This document shows positions 1 through 6,674 of a stretch of DNA of 32,070 nt, piece after piece. The translations under genes were made by a program, and so were the position numbers. The stretch is from SIG454 sp045578465 (GTDB taxonomy: Bacteria > Bacillota > Clostridia > Monoglobales > Monoglobaceae). The notes below the pieces were generated by a model, which saw only the letters and a list, made by a program, of their open reading frames with translations, had not been told where the DNA came from and searched no databases. Position 1 is the stretch's first letter, and each line of letters starts with the position of its first letter. The DNA lies in contig JAZNKJ010000013.1 in the NCBI GenBank assembly GCA_045578465.1, forward strand, positions 1 through 32,070, in the 5' to 3' direction.

Positions 1-1
1 G

Positions 2-208
2 GTAGAATTACTTGCATTTTCCGCAAAACTCTTAACTTTGGAATGCGGAATCAGATTCTTGACTGTCTATCTTAACGGAGATACCTACTTCAAAATTCAT
101 AGACCAAACCACAACCTTGACCGTGCAAGAACACAGTTTAAGCTTGTAGCAGATATGGAAAGCAAGATGGACAAGATGAAGGAAATCGTTGCAAAGTATT
201 CAAAATAA
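2..208 (+). CDS. C-terminal fragment of NahK-like sugar kinase (phosphotransferase family)
   Basis: An open frame enters from the left edge and runs 68 codons to a TAA stop; the start lies outside the window. The visible tail contains the segments LECGIRFLTVYLNGDTYFKI and HNLDRARTQFKLVADME. These resemble the C-terminal end of the N-acetylhexosamine 1-kinase (NahK/MdsC) branch of the aminoglycoside-phosphotransferase fold, as I remember that family. NahK phosphorylates GlcNAc or GalNAc at C1 in the lacto-N-biose/galacto-N-biose pathway. The catalytic part is not visible, so substrate and activity are inferred. A strong terminator follows 10 nt after the stop, so this is the last gene of its transcript. 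A galT-galK pair lies 11 kb to the right, which would fit host-glycan sugar use but is not adjacent. Confidence 0.7.
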   Translation, partial: VELLAFSAKLLTLECGIRFLTVYLNGDTYFKIHRPNHNLDRARTQFKLVADMESKMDKMKEIVAKYSK

Positions 209-218
209 AATGCATATA

Positions 219-254
219 AAAATGACCACCTTTCGGGTGGTCATTTTATTTTTT
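219..254 (+). terminator. Intrinsic terminator of the NahK-like gene
   Basis: A perfect 12-bp stem (AAAATGACCACC with GGTGGTCATTTT) closes a 5-nt loop and is followed by a T-rich run. It begins 10 nt after the stop codon of the plus-strand gene. Confidence 0.9.
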
Positions 255-271
255 GGTGGAGCAGATGGTGC

Positions 272-305
272 AAAAAAACGAACTCTCCACCTTTTGGTTC
301 GTTTT
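272..305 (-). terminator. Intrinsic terminator of ssrA
   Basis: Read on the minus strand, AAAACGAAC pairs with GTTCGTTTT across a 13-nt loop and runs into a stretch of T residues. It lies about 10 nt beyond the CCA end of tmRNA, as expected for its transcription stop. Confidence 0.75.
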
Positions 306-314
306 CTGATTTTT

Positions 315-663
315 TGGTGGAAGTGACGGGAATTGAACCCGTGTCCGAAGATTTATTCATCCTGAGCACTACGAGCGTAGTCTGTGGTTAAAATTCCTTC
401 TTACTAAGCCTCGCAGACAAGCCTTAGTAAGAAGTAGCTTCATAAAATCTAAAAATGCTCAAAGCTTTGCAGATTCAGTTCACCGCGTTAGTTTGAAGCT
501 CCTATCTCTTTTTGCGGTAGAAAGAGGAGGAACTGCCGCCATAATTAGGCAGCGTAAGCTAAATTTTTGTTAGCGTTTAATTTTAATTTTGGACTTTTAT
601 CGTGGCGCCCACCACGGCTCGCTCTCAGAACTTCAAAATCCCCGTCGAAACCATTGCACCCCC
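315..663 (-). ncRNA. ssrA: tmRNA (transfer-messenger RNA)
   Basis: The RNA rescues stalled ribosomes together with SmpB and tags the unfinished protein for proteolysis. The 3' end on the minus strand has a T-arm (GGTTCAATTCC) and a 7-bp acceptor strand ending in CCA. The 5' end starts GGGGGTGCAATGG followed by TTCGACGGGG, the conserved D-loop-like start of tmRNA. The 5' GGGGGUG pairs with 3' CACUUCC with two G-U pairs. The tag frame reads GCT AAC AAA AAT TTA GCT TAC GCT GCC TAA at 574-545, giving ANKNLAYAA and stop. The length of 349 nt is normal for one-piece tmRNA. The gene begins 4 nt after the smpB stop codon, so it is probably processed from a smpB-ssrA transcript. ClpX and ClpP, which degrade tagged proteins, are also in this window. 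Confidence 0.96.
545..574 (-). other. tmRNA proteolysis-tag reading frame (ANKNLAYAA)
   Basis: Nine sense codons and a TAA stop inside the tmRNA encode ANKNLAYAA. The alanine resume codon, the internal Asn residues and the final Ala-Ala match the general pattern of bacterial tags; the C-terminal AA is what ClpX recognises. The resume position is inferred from this pattern. Confidence 0.88.
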
Positions 664-667
664 ATAT

Positions 668-1135
668 TTATCTTTGCATTTCTTTAAGAACCCTATCCAT
701 ACGGCGTTTTGAATCCTTTTCGGCAATAGCAGCGCGTTTATCATAGTTTTTCTTGCCTCGACAAACGCCAAGCTGCACCTTAACATAAGAACCTTTAAAA
801 TAAAGCTTTAACGGAATTAAAGTATAACCATCTTGTTGGGATAGTCCAATCAACTTAGCGATTTCCCTTTTATGAAGAAGAAGTTTCCTTGGTCTTAATG
901 GGTCTTTATTAAAAATGTTGCCTTTTTCGTAAGGAGAAATATGCATTCCAATTAAAAAAGCTTCTCCGGTTTTAACCGAAACATAGCTATCTTTAAGGTT
1001 GACTTTGCCCTCCCGGACAGATTTAACCTCAGTCCCGGCAAGTTCAATACCGGCTTCGTATTCTTCATCGACAAAATAATCATGATAAGCCTTTTTATTC
1101 TGTGTAATAAGACTGTTGCCGTTCTTTATCGCCAT
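668..1135 (-). CDS. smpB: SsrA-binding protein SmpB
   Basis: SmpB binds the tRNA-like part of tmRNA and delivers it to stalled ribosomes. The 155-residue product has the family's usual length and its hallmarks: KKAYHDYFVDEEYEAGIELAG near the start, the GTEVKS and VNLKDSYV strands, the NIFNKDPLRPRKLLLHKREI segment, and the basic C-terminal tail with KKNYDKR and DSKRRMDR that enters the decoding centre. I choose the ATG at 1135 (MAIKNG) because GGAAAGGAG lies just upstream; an in-frame ATG six codons earlier overlaps that site. A consensus promoter lies 30 nt upstream, and ssrA follows 4 nt after the stop, so protein and RNA partners are probably made from one transcript. Confidence 0.97.
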   Translation of the reverse strand: MAIKNGNSLITQNKKAYHDYFVDEEYEAGIELAGTEVKSVREGKVNLKDSYVSVKTGEAFLIGMHISPYEKGNIFNKDPLRPRKLLLHKREIAKLIGLSQQDGYTLIPLKLYFKGSYVKVQLGVCRGKKNYDKRAAIAEKDSKRRMDRVLKEMQR

Positions 1136-1164
1136 AGGGACTCTCCTTTCCAAGTTATTTGCTT

Positions 1165-1193
1165 AGTATACCATAAAACATCAAAAGTGTCAA
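1165..1193 (-). promoter_or_regulatory. Sigma-A type promoter of smpB-ssrA
   Basis: TTGACA, a 17-nt spacer and TATACT on the minus strand, 29 nt upstream of the smpB start. Near-perfect match to the housekeeping consensus. Confidence 0.85.
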
Positions 1194-1246
1194 CGAAAGT
1201 ATTGCCATTTTGACAGGAAATAAACAGTTAGTTTACCATAATATTA

Positions 1247-2227
1247 TTATGTTACCTTTTGTTCCTGTTTTACCCAAGAAAGTGGAGATTTTTCTGCTGC
1301 CTCACGAATTTGTTCGTTGTCAACATGGGTATAGATTTCGGTTGTTGATAAATGCTCGTGACCTAAAATCTCCTGCAATGCGCGTATATCAACCCCTGAT
1401 TGATACATAAGGGTTGCAGCTGTGTGCCTGAGCTTATGAGTGGTATATTTACGAGGATCAAGGCCCAATTTTGTTATATTATTTTCAACGATTTGCTGCA
1501 CCATTCTGCGACTTATACGCTTATTTCTGGAAGAGAGGAAGAGGGCATTTTCATCGAAAGCCTCTGTCTTAATATCCTTTCTTATTTCCATATAATTTGC
1601 AATCGCATTCATGCACGCATCGTTTAAATAAACTGTGCGTTCCTTATTACCTTTACCAGTTATAACGAGAGTATCATTGCGGACATCGATTATATTGATG
1701 CTGACAAGTTCAGAAAGTCTTAATCCACAATTTAAAAATAAGGTTATAATACAAAAATCTCTTACAGAATTTTTTCCGTCTATTACTGATAAAAGGGCTA
1801 AGCTATCGTCAACAGTGAGGTTTTTGGGATTGCTTTTTTTGATTTTAATTGACTCAAGCTCTGCGATAGGGTTTTCTTCAAGCCAATTCTTTTTAACAGT
1901 TATATACTTAAAATAAGACCTTAAAGAAGCTATTTTCCGTGCACGGGAAGAAGTTGAGTTATTTCGTTCACGATTTAAAAAGTTCATATATTCATATACA
2001 AGATTTAAATCAACTTTTTTAATTAGTTCTAAGTCTACATCTAAAATATCTATTTTATCAAACTCAGTATCAGAGGGAACTAATTTAAAACGAATCTTTA
2101 AATAACGAAAGAAAGTTCTAAGGTCATAAAAATATTCCTCAGCAGTATTTTTAGACTTGCCTTGGATACTTTCAATATAAATAAGAAAAGAATTAAGAAC
2201 TTCCGGTGCCAAATCAAAATTTCCCAC
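1247..2227 (-). CDS. Xer-type tyrosine site-specific recombinase
   Basis: The 326-residue product has an N-terminal SAM-like core-binding domain (about residues 5-125) and a C-terminal catalytic domain. All catalytic residues are visible: Arg in GLRLSEL (about 170), Lys in GKGNKER (about 193), HxxR in HKLRH (264-267), His in LGHEHLS (290) and the nucleophile Tyr in EIYTHV (299). Length and architecture fit the XerC/XerD group that resolves chromosome dimers at dif, rather than phage integrases, which usually carry an extra arm-binding domain. Whether it is XerC, XerD or a solitary Xer cannot be told from sequence alone. I prefer the GTG at 2227 (MGNFDLAPE) because AAGGGG lies 7 nt upstream; an in-frame GTG at 2269 lacks a ribosome site and sits inside an inverted repeat. 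Confidence 0.9.
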   Translation of the reverse strand: MGNFDLAPEVLNSFLIYIESIQGKSKNTAEEYFYDLRTFFRYLKIRFKLVPSDTEFDKIDILDVDLELIKKVDLNLVYEYMNFLNRERNNSTSSRARKIASLRSYFKYITVKKNWLEENPIAELESIKIKKSNPKNLTVDDSLALLSVIDGKNSVRDFCIITLFLNCGLRLSELVSINIIDVRNDTLVITGKGNKERTVYLNDACMNAIANYMEIRKDIKTEAFDENALFLSSRNKRISRRMVQQIVENNITKLGLDPRKYTTHKLRHTAATLMYQSGVDIRALQEILGHEHLSTTEIYTHVDNEQIREAAEKSPLSWVKQEQKVT

Positions 2228-2261
2228 AAAAACACCCCTTTTTGAATAAAAACCTCTTTCT

Positions 2262-2291
2262 AATTGCACAAAATTTTTATTTTGTGCAATT
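2262..2291. repeat. 13-bp perfect inverted repeat in recombinase leader
   Basis: AATTGCACAAAAT and its exact reverse complement are separated by 4 nt. The repeat starts about 11 nt beyond the -10 box of the recombinase promoter and ends 34 nt before its GTG start. It could be an operator or a 5' UTR hairpin. The 10-mer TGTGCAATTA of one arm occurs again at 2399-2408. Confidence 0.85.
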
Positions 2292-2301
2292 ATCTATTTT
2301 T

Positions 2302-2330
2302 ATTATATCATACTCTTTTCTATATTTCAA
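2302..2330 (-). promoter_or_regulatory. Promoter of the Xer-type recombinase gene
   Basis: TTGAAA, a 17-nt spacer and TATAAT on the minus strand. The predicted start of transcription falls a few bases before the 13-bp inverted repeat. Confidence 0.8.
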
Positions 2331-2825
2331 GAGGATTTTTTAATTTTTATTCGGTTTTCTATCCCTATTTTTTGATTTATAATTGAATATGAAATCTATG
2401 TGCAATTACGAACATTTAGGGGTAACTCGCTTGAAATCATTTTATTATTAAAATCATTTTCTTTTTATTTTTTTCTTCACATACCTACATATGTCAGAAA
2501 AATTATAGATTGATAAATTTTTTTGCATTTTTCAAGCAAATCATCTTTTTCTATTGATTTTTCTTAATAATGTATTTTTTCTTTTAAATTTTATGCGTTC
2601 CATATAAAATTATTTAACACGCATCAACTTTAAAACCTAAACGGATTTACTATCAACTATAATATTTCTAAGGCTCCGGCCTTGTGTTTTTCCTCTTCTG
2701 TGTATGCTCACTATGTTTATCGGCGCACCGGGCTTATCATCAGCAAAAGTATTTTTATCTCTTCAAAAACTTAAAACCTTCTATTTGTGAAAAAATTAAC
2801 AAATAAACACTTCTACCTAAAAATA
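2331..2825. other. AT-rich gene-free stretch
   Basis: About 495 bp with no gene having a start codon and ribosome site. It holds long T and A runs, a second copy of TGTGCAATTA (2399-2408), and a less AT-rich block at 2670-2750. That block lies in a 41-codon open frame without ATG on the minus strand (2640-2762) and includes a short AAGGC/GCCTT hairpin. No RNA gene is recognised. Confidence 0.6.
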
Positions 2826-2828
2826 ACA

Positions 2829-2855
2829 AAAAACCACCCGAACGGGTGGTTTTAC
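2829..2855 (-). terminator. Intrinsic terminator of the DHHW-protein gene
   Basis: AACCACCC and GGGTGGTT form a stem around a 4-nt loop immediately after the stop codon, followed on the minus strand by a T run. Confidence 0.88.
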
Positions 2856-2856
2856 T

Positions 2857-4236
2857 CTATAAAGTCATTTTTGCAAGATCCTCATTTATGCCAAGTGATG
2901 ATGCGGAATTTATTATAACCAAATCGTCATACTGAACAAAGTTATAGAAATCGTTAAGATTAAAGACTTCTCCTCCTCTGTTAAACTGACGAACATCCAC
3001 AATATAAACCTCGGAATAATTATTGAGAGCCCACGGTGCAAAAGCATTACCGTATGATTCTTTGAGAATTAACAGTTTTTTACCATTATCAATCCCTGAT
3101 GTAAACACAACCATTGGCATATCCCCACCGATAAAAGCAAGATATGAGTTGGCATTATAATAAACAGGTTCTATGGGGCATGCGTAATTTCTCATATACA
3201 TATCAAGATAACACGCTCCACCTGTAAATTTGTTCGGATAAAATTTTTCCAAAACATCAGGATTATTACGCATTATTTCTTCGCCGATTGTTCCTTTGGC
3301 AAACTCAGCAATTGAGCCGGTAAAATTACTTTTAGTTGTTGTAAAGTCTTCAAGAAGCGGAACTTCCTCCCCTTTTACCTGCATAAACTCCTTGTAAACA
3401 TAGTATGCACCGCGCTGTGTCCAATGATGGTCAGTCTTAAAATATAAGCCTTCTTCAAGGCGTGAAATTAACGGTGTAATGGTATTGATTGGCGTAATTC
3501 TTTCTGATATGCTGTTGTATACCTTTTTTATAATCTCGGTCTGGTTTGGTGCAACCTCGCTTGGCGCAAAAAACTCAGCCGCAGTTGGAACAATAATACT
3601 ATAAATATTAGCATTTGCAGGGGCAGTTTCCGCAATTAAATTAAGAGCAGAAATATATTTGTCCGTTTCATAATCGGTTATGTATTCAAGCATCATTCCG
3701 TGATTATTTATAACCGCAGAAGTTTTATGATAAAAAGCATCCCCGCTTAATCGATGTTCATCTGTTGGGAAAATATCAGTTAAGAGGTCTCTTTTTCCTA
3801 CCTTTTCATCTGCCTTATAAAACGAAGCTTTAACTTCTCTGCCAAGCAAGAATTCAAGCATATCAATTGGCATATAAAAGATATCATTTATAATCACTGT
3901 TGGATTAGGAGAAACATACTTTTCTTCACCTTTCCAGGCATCAGTTGAGTTAGCTATAACATAAGAAACAACATCATCTTTAATGGCAACAACGGCAGAA
4001 AGTTCGCTATCCCAGCCTAATGTATAACCAAAAAGCAACAGCATTTCATCAACCGGTAAATATGTAGCTTTATTATGCCTTATCATAGCGTTGTGAAGAT
4101 AAATCTCTTCATTTTCTATCTCAACAACAGGCTTGTCCCAATACAAATTAACTGCGCCTTCAAAACCAAGCACTGTTGAGGATAAAACCGCAACAATCAA
4201 GAGTAAAACTATAAAATTTTGAGCAATTTTTTTCAT
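2857..4236 (-). CDS. Secreted DHHW-family (AlgX-like) protein with amine-oxidase-N-like domain
   Basis: This 459-residue protein starts with a signal peptide or anchor (MKKIAQNFIVLLLIVAVLSS). Residues about 35-140 look like a copper-amine-oxidase N-terminal-like domain, with the repeated pattern of a hydrophobic strand, YLPVDEMLLLFG or YMPIDMLEFLLG, and a following Trp-rich or basic strand. The rest is a DHHW domain: TDHHW with following Thr (about 268-273) and KESYGNAFAPWALNNYSEVY (from about 392), which corresponds to the DSYANSF block of the family. Relatives are SGNH-hydrolase-like proteins, usually paired with a membrane O-acyltransferase that modifies cell-surface polymers; none is in view. 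I choose the ATG at 4236, since AAAGGG lies 8 nt upstream. A terminator separates it from the preceding gene and I see no clear promoter, so expression may depend on read-through. The true substrate is unknown. Confidence 0.75.
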   Translation of the reverse strand: MKKIAQNFIVLLLIVAVLSSTVLGFEGAVNLYWDKPVVEIENEEIYLHNAMIRHNKATYLPVDEMLLLFGYTLGWDSELSAVVAIKDDVVSYVIANSTDAWKGEEKYVSPNPTVIINDIFYMPIDMLEFLLGREVKASFYKADEKVGKRDLLTDIFPTDEHRLSGDAFYHKTSAVINNHGMMLEYITDYETDKYISALNLIAETAPANANIYSIIVPTAAEFFAPSEVAPNQTEIIKKVYNSISERITPINTITPLISRLEEGLYFKTDHHWTQRGAYYVYKEFMQVKGEEVPLLEDFTTTKSNFTGSIAEFAKGTIGEEIMRNNPDVLEKFYPNKFTGGACYLDMYMRNYACPIEPVYYNANSYLAFIGGDMPMVVFTSGIDNGKKLLILKESYGNAFAPWALNNYSEVYIVDVRQFNRGGEVFNLNDFYNFVQYDDLVIINSASSLGINEDLAKMTL

Positions 4237-4257
4237 GATGAACACCCTTTATTCTAA

Positions 4258-4286
4258 AAAAGGCCGCCAGCTTGGCGACCTCTTAT
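4258..4286 (-). terminator. Intrinsic terminator after the 170-residue membrane protein gene
   Basis: On the minus strand AGGTCGCC pairs with GGCGGCCT (one G-U pair) around a 4-nt loop, followed by seven T residues. It sits between the membrane protein gene and the DHHW gene. Confidence 0.8.
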
Positions 4287-4287
4287 T

Positions 4288-4800
4288 TTATTTTTTCTTC
4301 TCAAGAAGCGCGAGTCTTACTGCATAAACTATAAAAGCTACTACGAGGAAAAGAACAACACCATATTCCAGCACTTTTGCATCAACAGCAAGATTTAAAT
4401 TTGCAAGGAAATCCAATACGCCCCAATTTGCCTTCTGAGCAAGAAGCGGTCTGGAAATCAACAATCTTAAATCAAAAGATAAGAACAATGTTGCCAAAGA
4501 AGCAACAACAAAGAATATTGTATAGTTTCTGCTTCTAGCCGCAGCAATCTTCTTCAGGCTGCCTAAAACTGCAACTCCAGCAGCAGCGAGAGCGAAAATA
4601 ATTCCCATTACGATACTGAAAGTACTTGCAAAATCATATGCAAACATCAGATAATGGCGTCTTATTATTTCAAGGATAATAATCCCTCCAAGACCATATG
4701 TCAAGGTAAGCATAAAGCCATTAGTAAGTTTTTCGGATGCAGCCATTTTTTCAGTTCTTTTTGCTCTTTTTTCCATGCTGTTTGTCTTTGTTACCGCCAC
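4288..4800 (-). CDS. Hypothetical small integral membrane protein
   Basis: I do not recognise a family. The 170-residue product has a charged N-terminus rich in Lys, Arg and Glu (about residues 1-25), then four or five hydrophobic segments (about 30-48, 55-82, 93-112, 142-163) and a Glu-Lys-Lys-Lys end, so it should sit in the cytoplasmic membrane. The GTG start at 4800 is supported by AGGAGG 8 nt upstream; that ribosome site overlaps the rsmE stop, so the two genes are probably translated together. A nearby ATG is out of frame. A terminator follows at once. The link to rsmE is positional only and gives no function. Confidence 0.8.
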   Translation of the reverse strand: MAVTKTNSMEKRAKRTEKMAASEKLTNGFMLTLTYGLGGIIILEIIRRHYLMFAYDFASTFSIVMGIIFALAAAGVAVLGSLKKIAAARSRNYTIFFVVASLATLFLSFDLRLLISRPLLAQKANWGVLDFLANLNLAVDAKVLEYGVVLFLVVAFIVYAVRLALLEKKK

Positions 4801-4812
4801 TTTCCATTCCTC

Positions 4813-5553
4813 CTAAATTTCGTCTTTTTCGTACATTATGATAGGTATTAAAGAACTTGCAACCGTTTCGGTCCGCAAAATTCTTTTCCCAAGTCCAATT
4901 TGATAAATATTATTTTCTTTGGCTTCCTCTGCTTCACTGTCAGAAAAGCCACCCTCAGGCCCGATTATAACGCCAATAGATTTTCCTTTAAAATCTCCAA
5001 GCAGTTCTTTTAACCCACGTCTTCCTTCGTGACCTAAAACCTCATAAGGCATAATGGCTAAATCAAGCTCTTTGAGCATCAAGAGGGCCGTCTTATAGCT
5101 AACTGGCTCACAAACCTCGGGAATGACACTTCTTCCGCATTGTTTCGAAGCTTCAACAGAGACTTTATTCCATCTCTTTGTTTTGTCCACTTTCCCTTTA
5201 TTGTCAAGCTTAACTACACATCGTTGCATTTCTACGGGGATTATTTTATAAACGCCCAATTCAACACATTTCTGGATTATAGTTTCCATTTTCCCTGACT
5301 TTGGGATTCCCTGGAAAATATAAACCTTTATATCAGGCTCAGTCTCAGATTTTTTTGAAGAAATAATTGTCGCGATACATTCCTTAGGGCTTATCTCGTA
5401 AAGCTGTGCAATATAGTCGTTTCCACTTCCGTCAAAAACAATAATTTCCTCCCCGACTTCCATTCTCAAAACCTTGGAAATATGGGATGCATCTTCAATA
5501 ATCCTTACTTTGCCGTCAATGATGTTTTCAGGGTCGGTAAAAAACCGCCGCAT
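4813..5553 (-). CDS. rsmE: 16S rRNA (uracil1498-N3)-methyltransferase RsmE
   Basis: RsmE methylates U1498 of 16S rRNA in the 30S subunit using S-adenosylmethionine. The 246-residue product has an N-terminal PUA-like part with HISKVLRMEVGEEI and a C-terminal SPOUT knot. The knot signatures are EAFxRCVVK-like QRCVVKLDNKGK, VEASKQCGRSVIPEV, IGPEGGFSDSEAEEA and the closing LGKRILRTETVASS. These are close to diagnostic for the family. The ATG at 5553 has AGAGGTGG just upstream. Its own promoter lies 31 nt before the start. In Firmicutes rsmE commonly follows prmA at the end of the dnaK operon, as here. Confidence 0.96.
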   Translation of the reverse strand: MRRFFTDPENIIDGKVRIIEDASHISKVLRMEVGEEIIVFDGSGNDYIAQLYEISPKECIATIISSKKSETEPDIKVYIFQGIPKSGKMETIIQKCVELGVYKIIPVEMQRCVVKLDNKGKVDKTKRWNKVSVEASKQCGRSVIPEVCEPVSYKTALLMLKELDLAIMPYEVLGHEGRRGLKELLGDFKGKSIGVIIGPEGGFSDSEAEEAKENNIYQIGLGKRILRTETVASSLIPIIMYEKDEI

Positions 5554-5583
5554 AATGCCACCTCTTAAATTACATATATGTTT

Positions 5584-5612
5584 AGTATATCATTTCCTTT
5601 CAATTATTGCAA
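5584..5612 (-). promoter_or_regulatory. Promoter of rsmE and the downstream membrane-protein gene
   Basis: TTGCAA, a 17-nt spacer and TATACT on the minus strand, in the 105-bp gap between prmA and rsmE. Confidence 0.7.
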
Positions 5613-5658
5613 GAGTAAATTGAAAAATTTATTGAATTTATACAATATAATTACAATT

Positions 5659-6621
5659 TTATTTACAAATAATTGCGCTCCATTCGTTTCTTACTCTTAT
5701 ATTCTGACAAATTAACCCTTCTTTTTCAAGAGCTTCTTTTACCTCGCTCTGCCGTTCGTTTATAATCCCTGAGCAAATAAAAGTGCCGTTTTCCTTCATA
5801 AAATTCTTTATGAAAGGAGCAATTGCTATTATAACATCTGAAACAATGTTTGCAACTACTATGTCGTATCCATTGCCGATTTTATCTCTTAAATCGGCAT
5901 CGCAGGTTATATCTCCTGCATATCCAACCATTTTATCTTCTCTTAGTTTATTAAGTGCAAGATTAGAAAAAGCAACTTCCACTGCTTTGTCGTCAATATC
6001 AACTGCCGTAGCACTTTTTGCACCAAGCAGAAGACTTATTACAGATAAAATCCCTGAGCCACAGCCAAGGTCCAAAACGGTATCGTTTGGTTTTATAGCC
6101 TTTTCAATTTCTTCAATACACATCTGTGTGCTTTCGTGAGAGCCGGTTCCAAAACTTAACCCTGGATTTATAGTGAAAATAACGCGATTTTCGGGGTTTT
6201 TAACCCCTTCCTGCTCCCATTCGGGAACGATTAAGACTTTTTTCCCAAGAGGCAACGGATGGAAAAATTTCTTCCAGTTTTCAGACCAATCTTCATCTTT
6301 CACATTGTTGACAAAAATTTCAAGGCTACCATATTCGTCGGTTGACTTTTTGAGATTGTCTATAACATTTCTTGCAAGGGAGAGAGTTTCTGCACCATTT
6401 GCATCATCAGGCAAATAAAAGGTAATTGAAGAATCCGCTGTTGTAAGACGCTGTAACTCCTCATCAACATAATCCCAATATTTTCTGTTGTTTTCAAGGA
6501 ACTGAGCAAAATCCTCTTTATCGCTTATAACTATTCCGCTTATTCCAATATTGTATAATACACCCGTAAGAGGCTCAATTCCACTTGAATTGGTTATGAT
6601 TTTAACTTCAATCCATTCCAT
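5659..6621 (-). CDS. prmA: Ribosomal protein L11 methyltransferase PrmA
   Basis: PrmA uses S-adenosylmethionine to trimethylate ribosomal protein L11. The 320-residue product starts MEWIEVKI, the conserved substrate-binding N-terminal domain, and carries NPGLSFGTGSHEST (about 152-165) and the methyltransferase motif I VLDLGCGSGILSV (about 180-192). A NIVSDVIIA segment (about 255) corresponds to the NPPY/NILA-like post-motif of the family. The ATG at 6621 has AAGGAG 8 nt upstream. The gene follows dnaJ, as is common in Bacillota, with an imperfect hairpin between them that may reduce read-through from the heat-shock genes. Confidence 0.96.
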   Translation of the reverse strand: MEWIEVKIITNSSGIEPLTGVLYNIGISGIVISDKEDFAQFLENNRKYWDYVDEELQRLTTADSSITFYLPDDANGAETLSLARNVIDNLKKSTDEYGSLEIFVNNVKDEDWSENWKKFFHPLPLGKKVLIVPEWEQEGVKNPENRVIFTINPGLSFGTGSHESTQMCIEEIEKAIKPNDTVLDLGCGSGILSVISLLLGAKSATAVDIDDKAVEVAFSNLALNKLREDKMVGYAGDITCDADLRDKIGNGYDIVVANIVSDVIIAIAPFIKNFMKENGTFICSGIINERQSEVKEALEKEGLICQNIRVRNEWSAIICK

Positions 6622-6644
6622 TTTACAGTCTCCTTAACCCAAAA

Positions 6645-6673
6645 TTCCGCCATACAAAGTATGACGGATTTTG
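6645..6673 (-). terminator. Imperfect hairpin after dnaJ, probable weak terminator
   Basis: On the minus strand AAAATCCGTCATA pairs with TATGGCGGAATTTT, with one G-U pair and one bulged A, ending in four T residues. It lies directly after the dnaJ stop and 24 nt before the prmA start. The short T tract suggests partial termination. Confidence 0.55.
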
Positions 6674-6674
6674 T

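Noticed and set aside
545..574. The tag frame as an independent small protein gene
   Set aside because: It is the internal mRNA-like part of tmRNA with no start codon or ribosome site of its own.
315..2291. Genomic island integrated at ssrA with the tyrosine recombinase as its integrase
   Set aside because: The recombinase has the size and layout of cellular Xer proteins, smpB and ssrA are intact and contiguous, and no duplicated tmRNA 3' end or other phage-type gene is visible.
2262..2291. The inverted repeat as the chromosomal dif site
   Set aside because: Its arms and 4-nt centre do not match the usual 11-6-11 dif layout or the Firmicute consensus I remember, and it sits inside a promoter leader.
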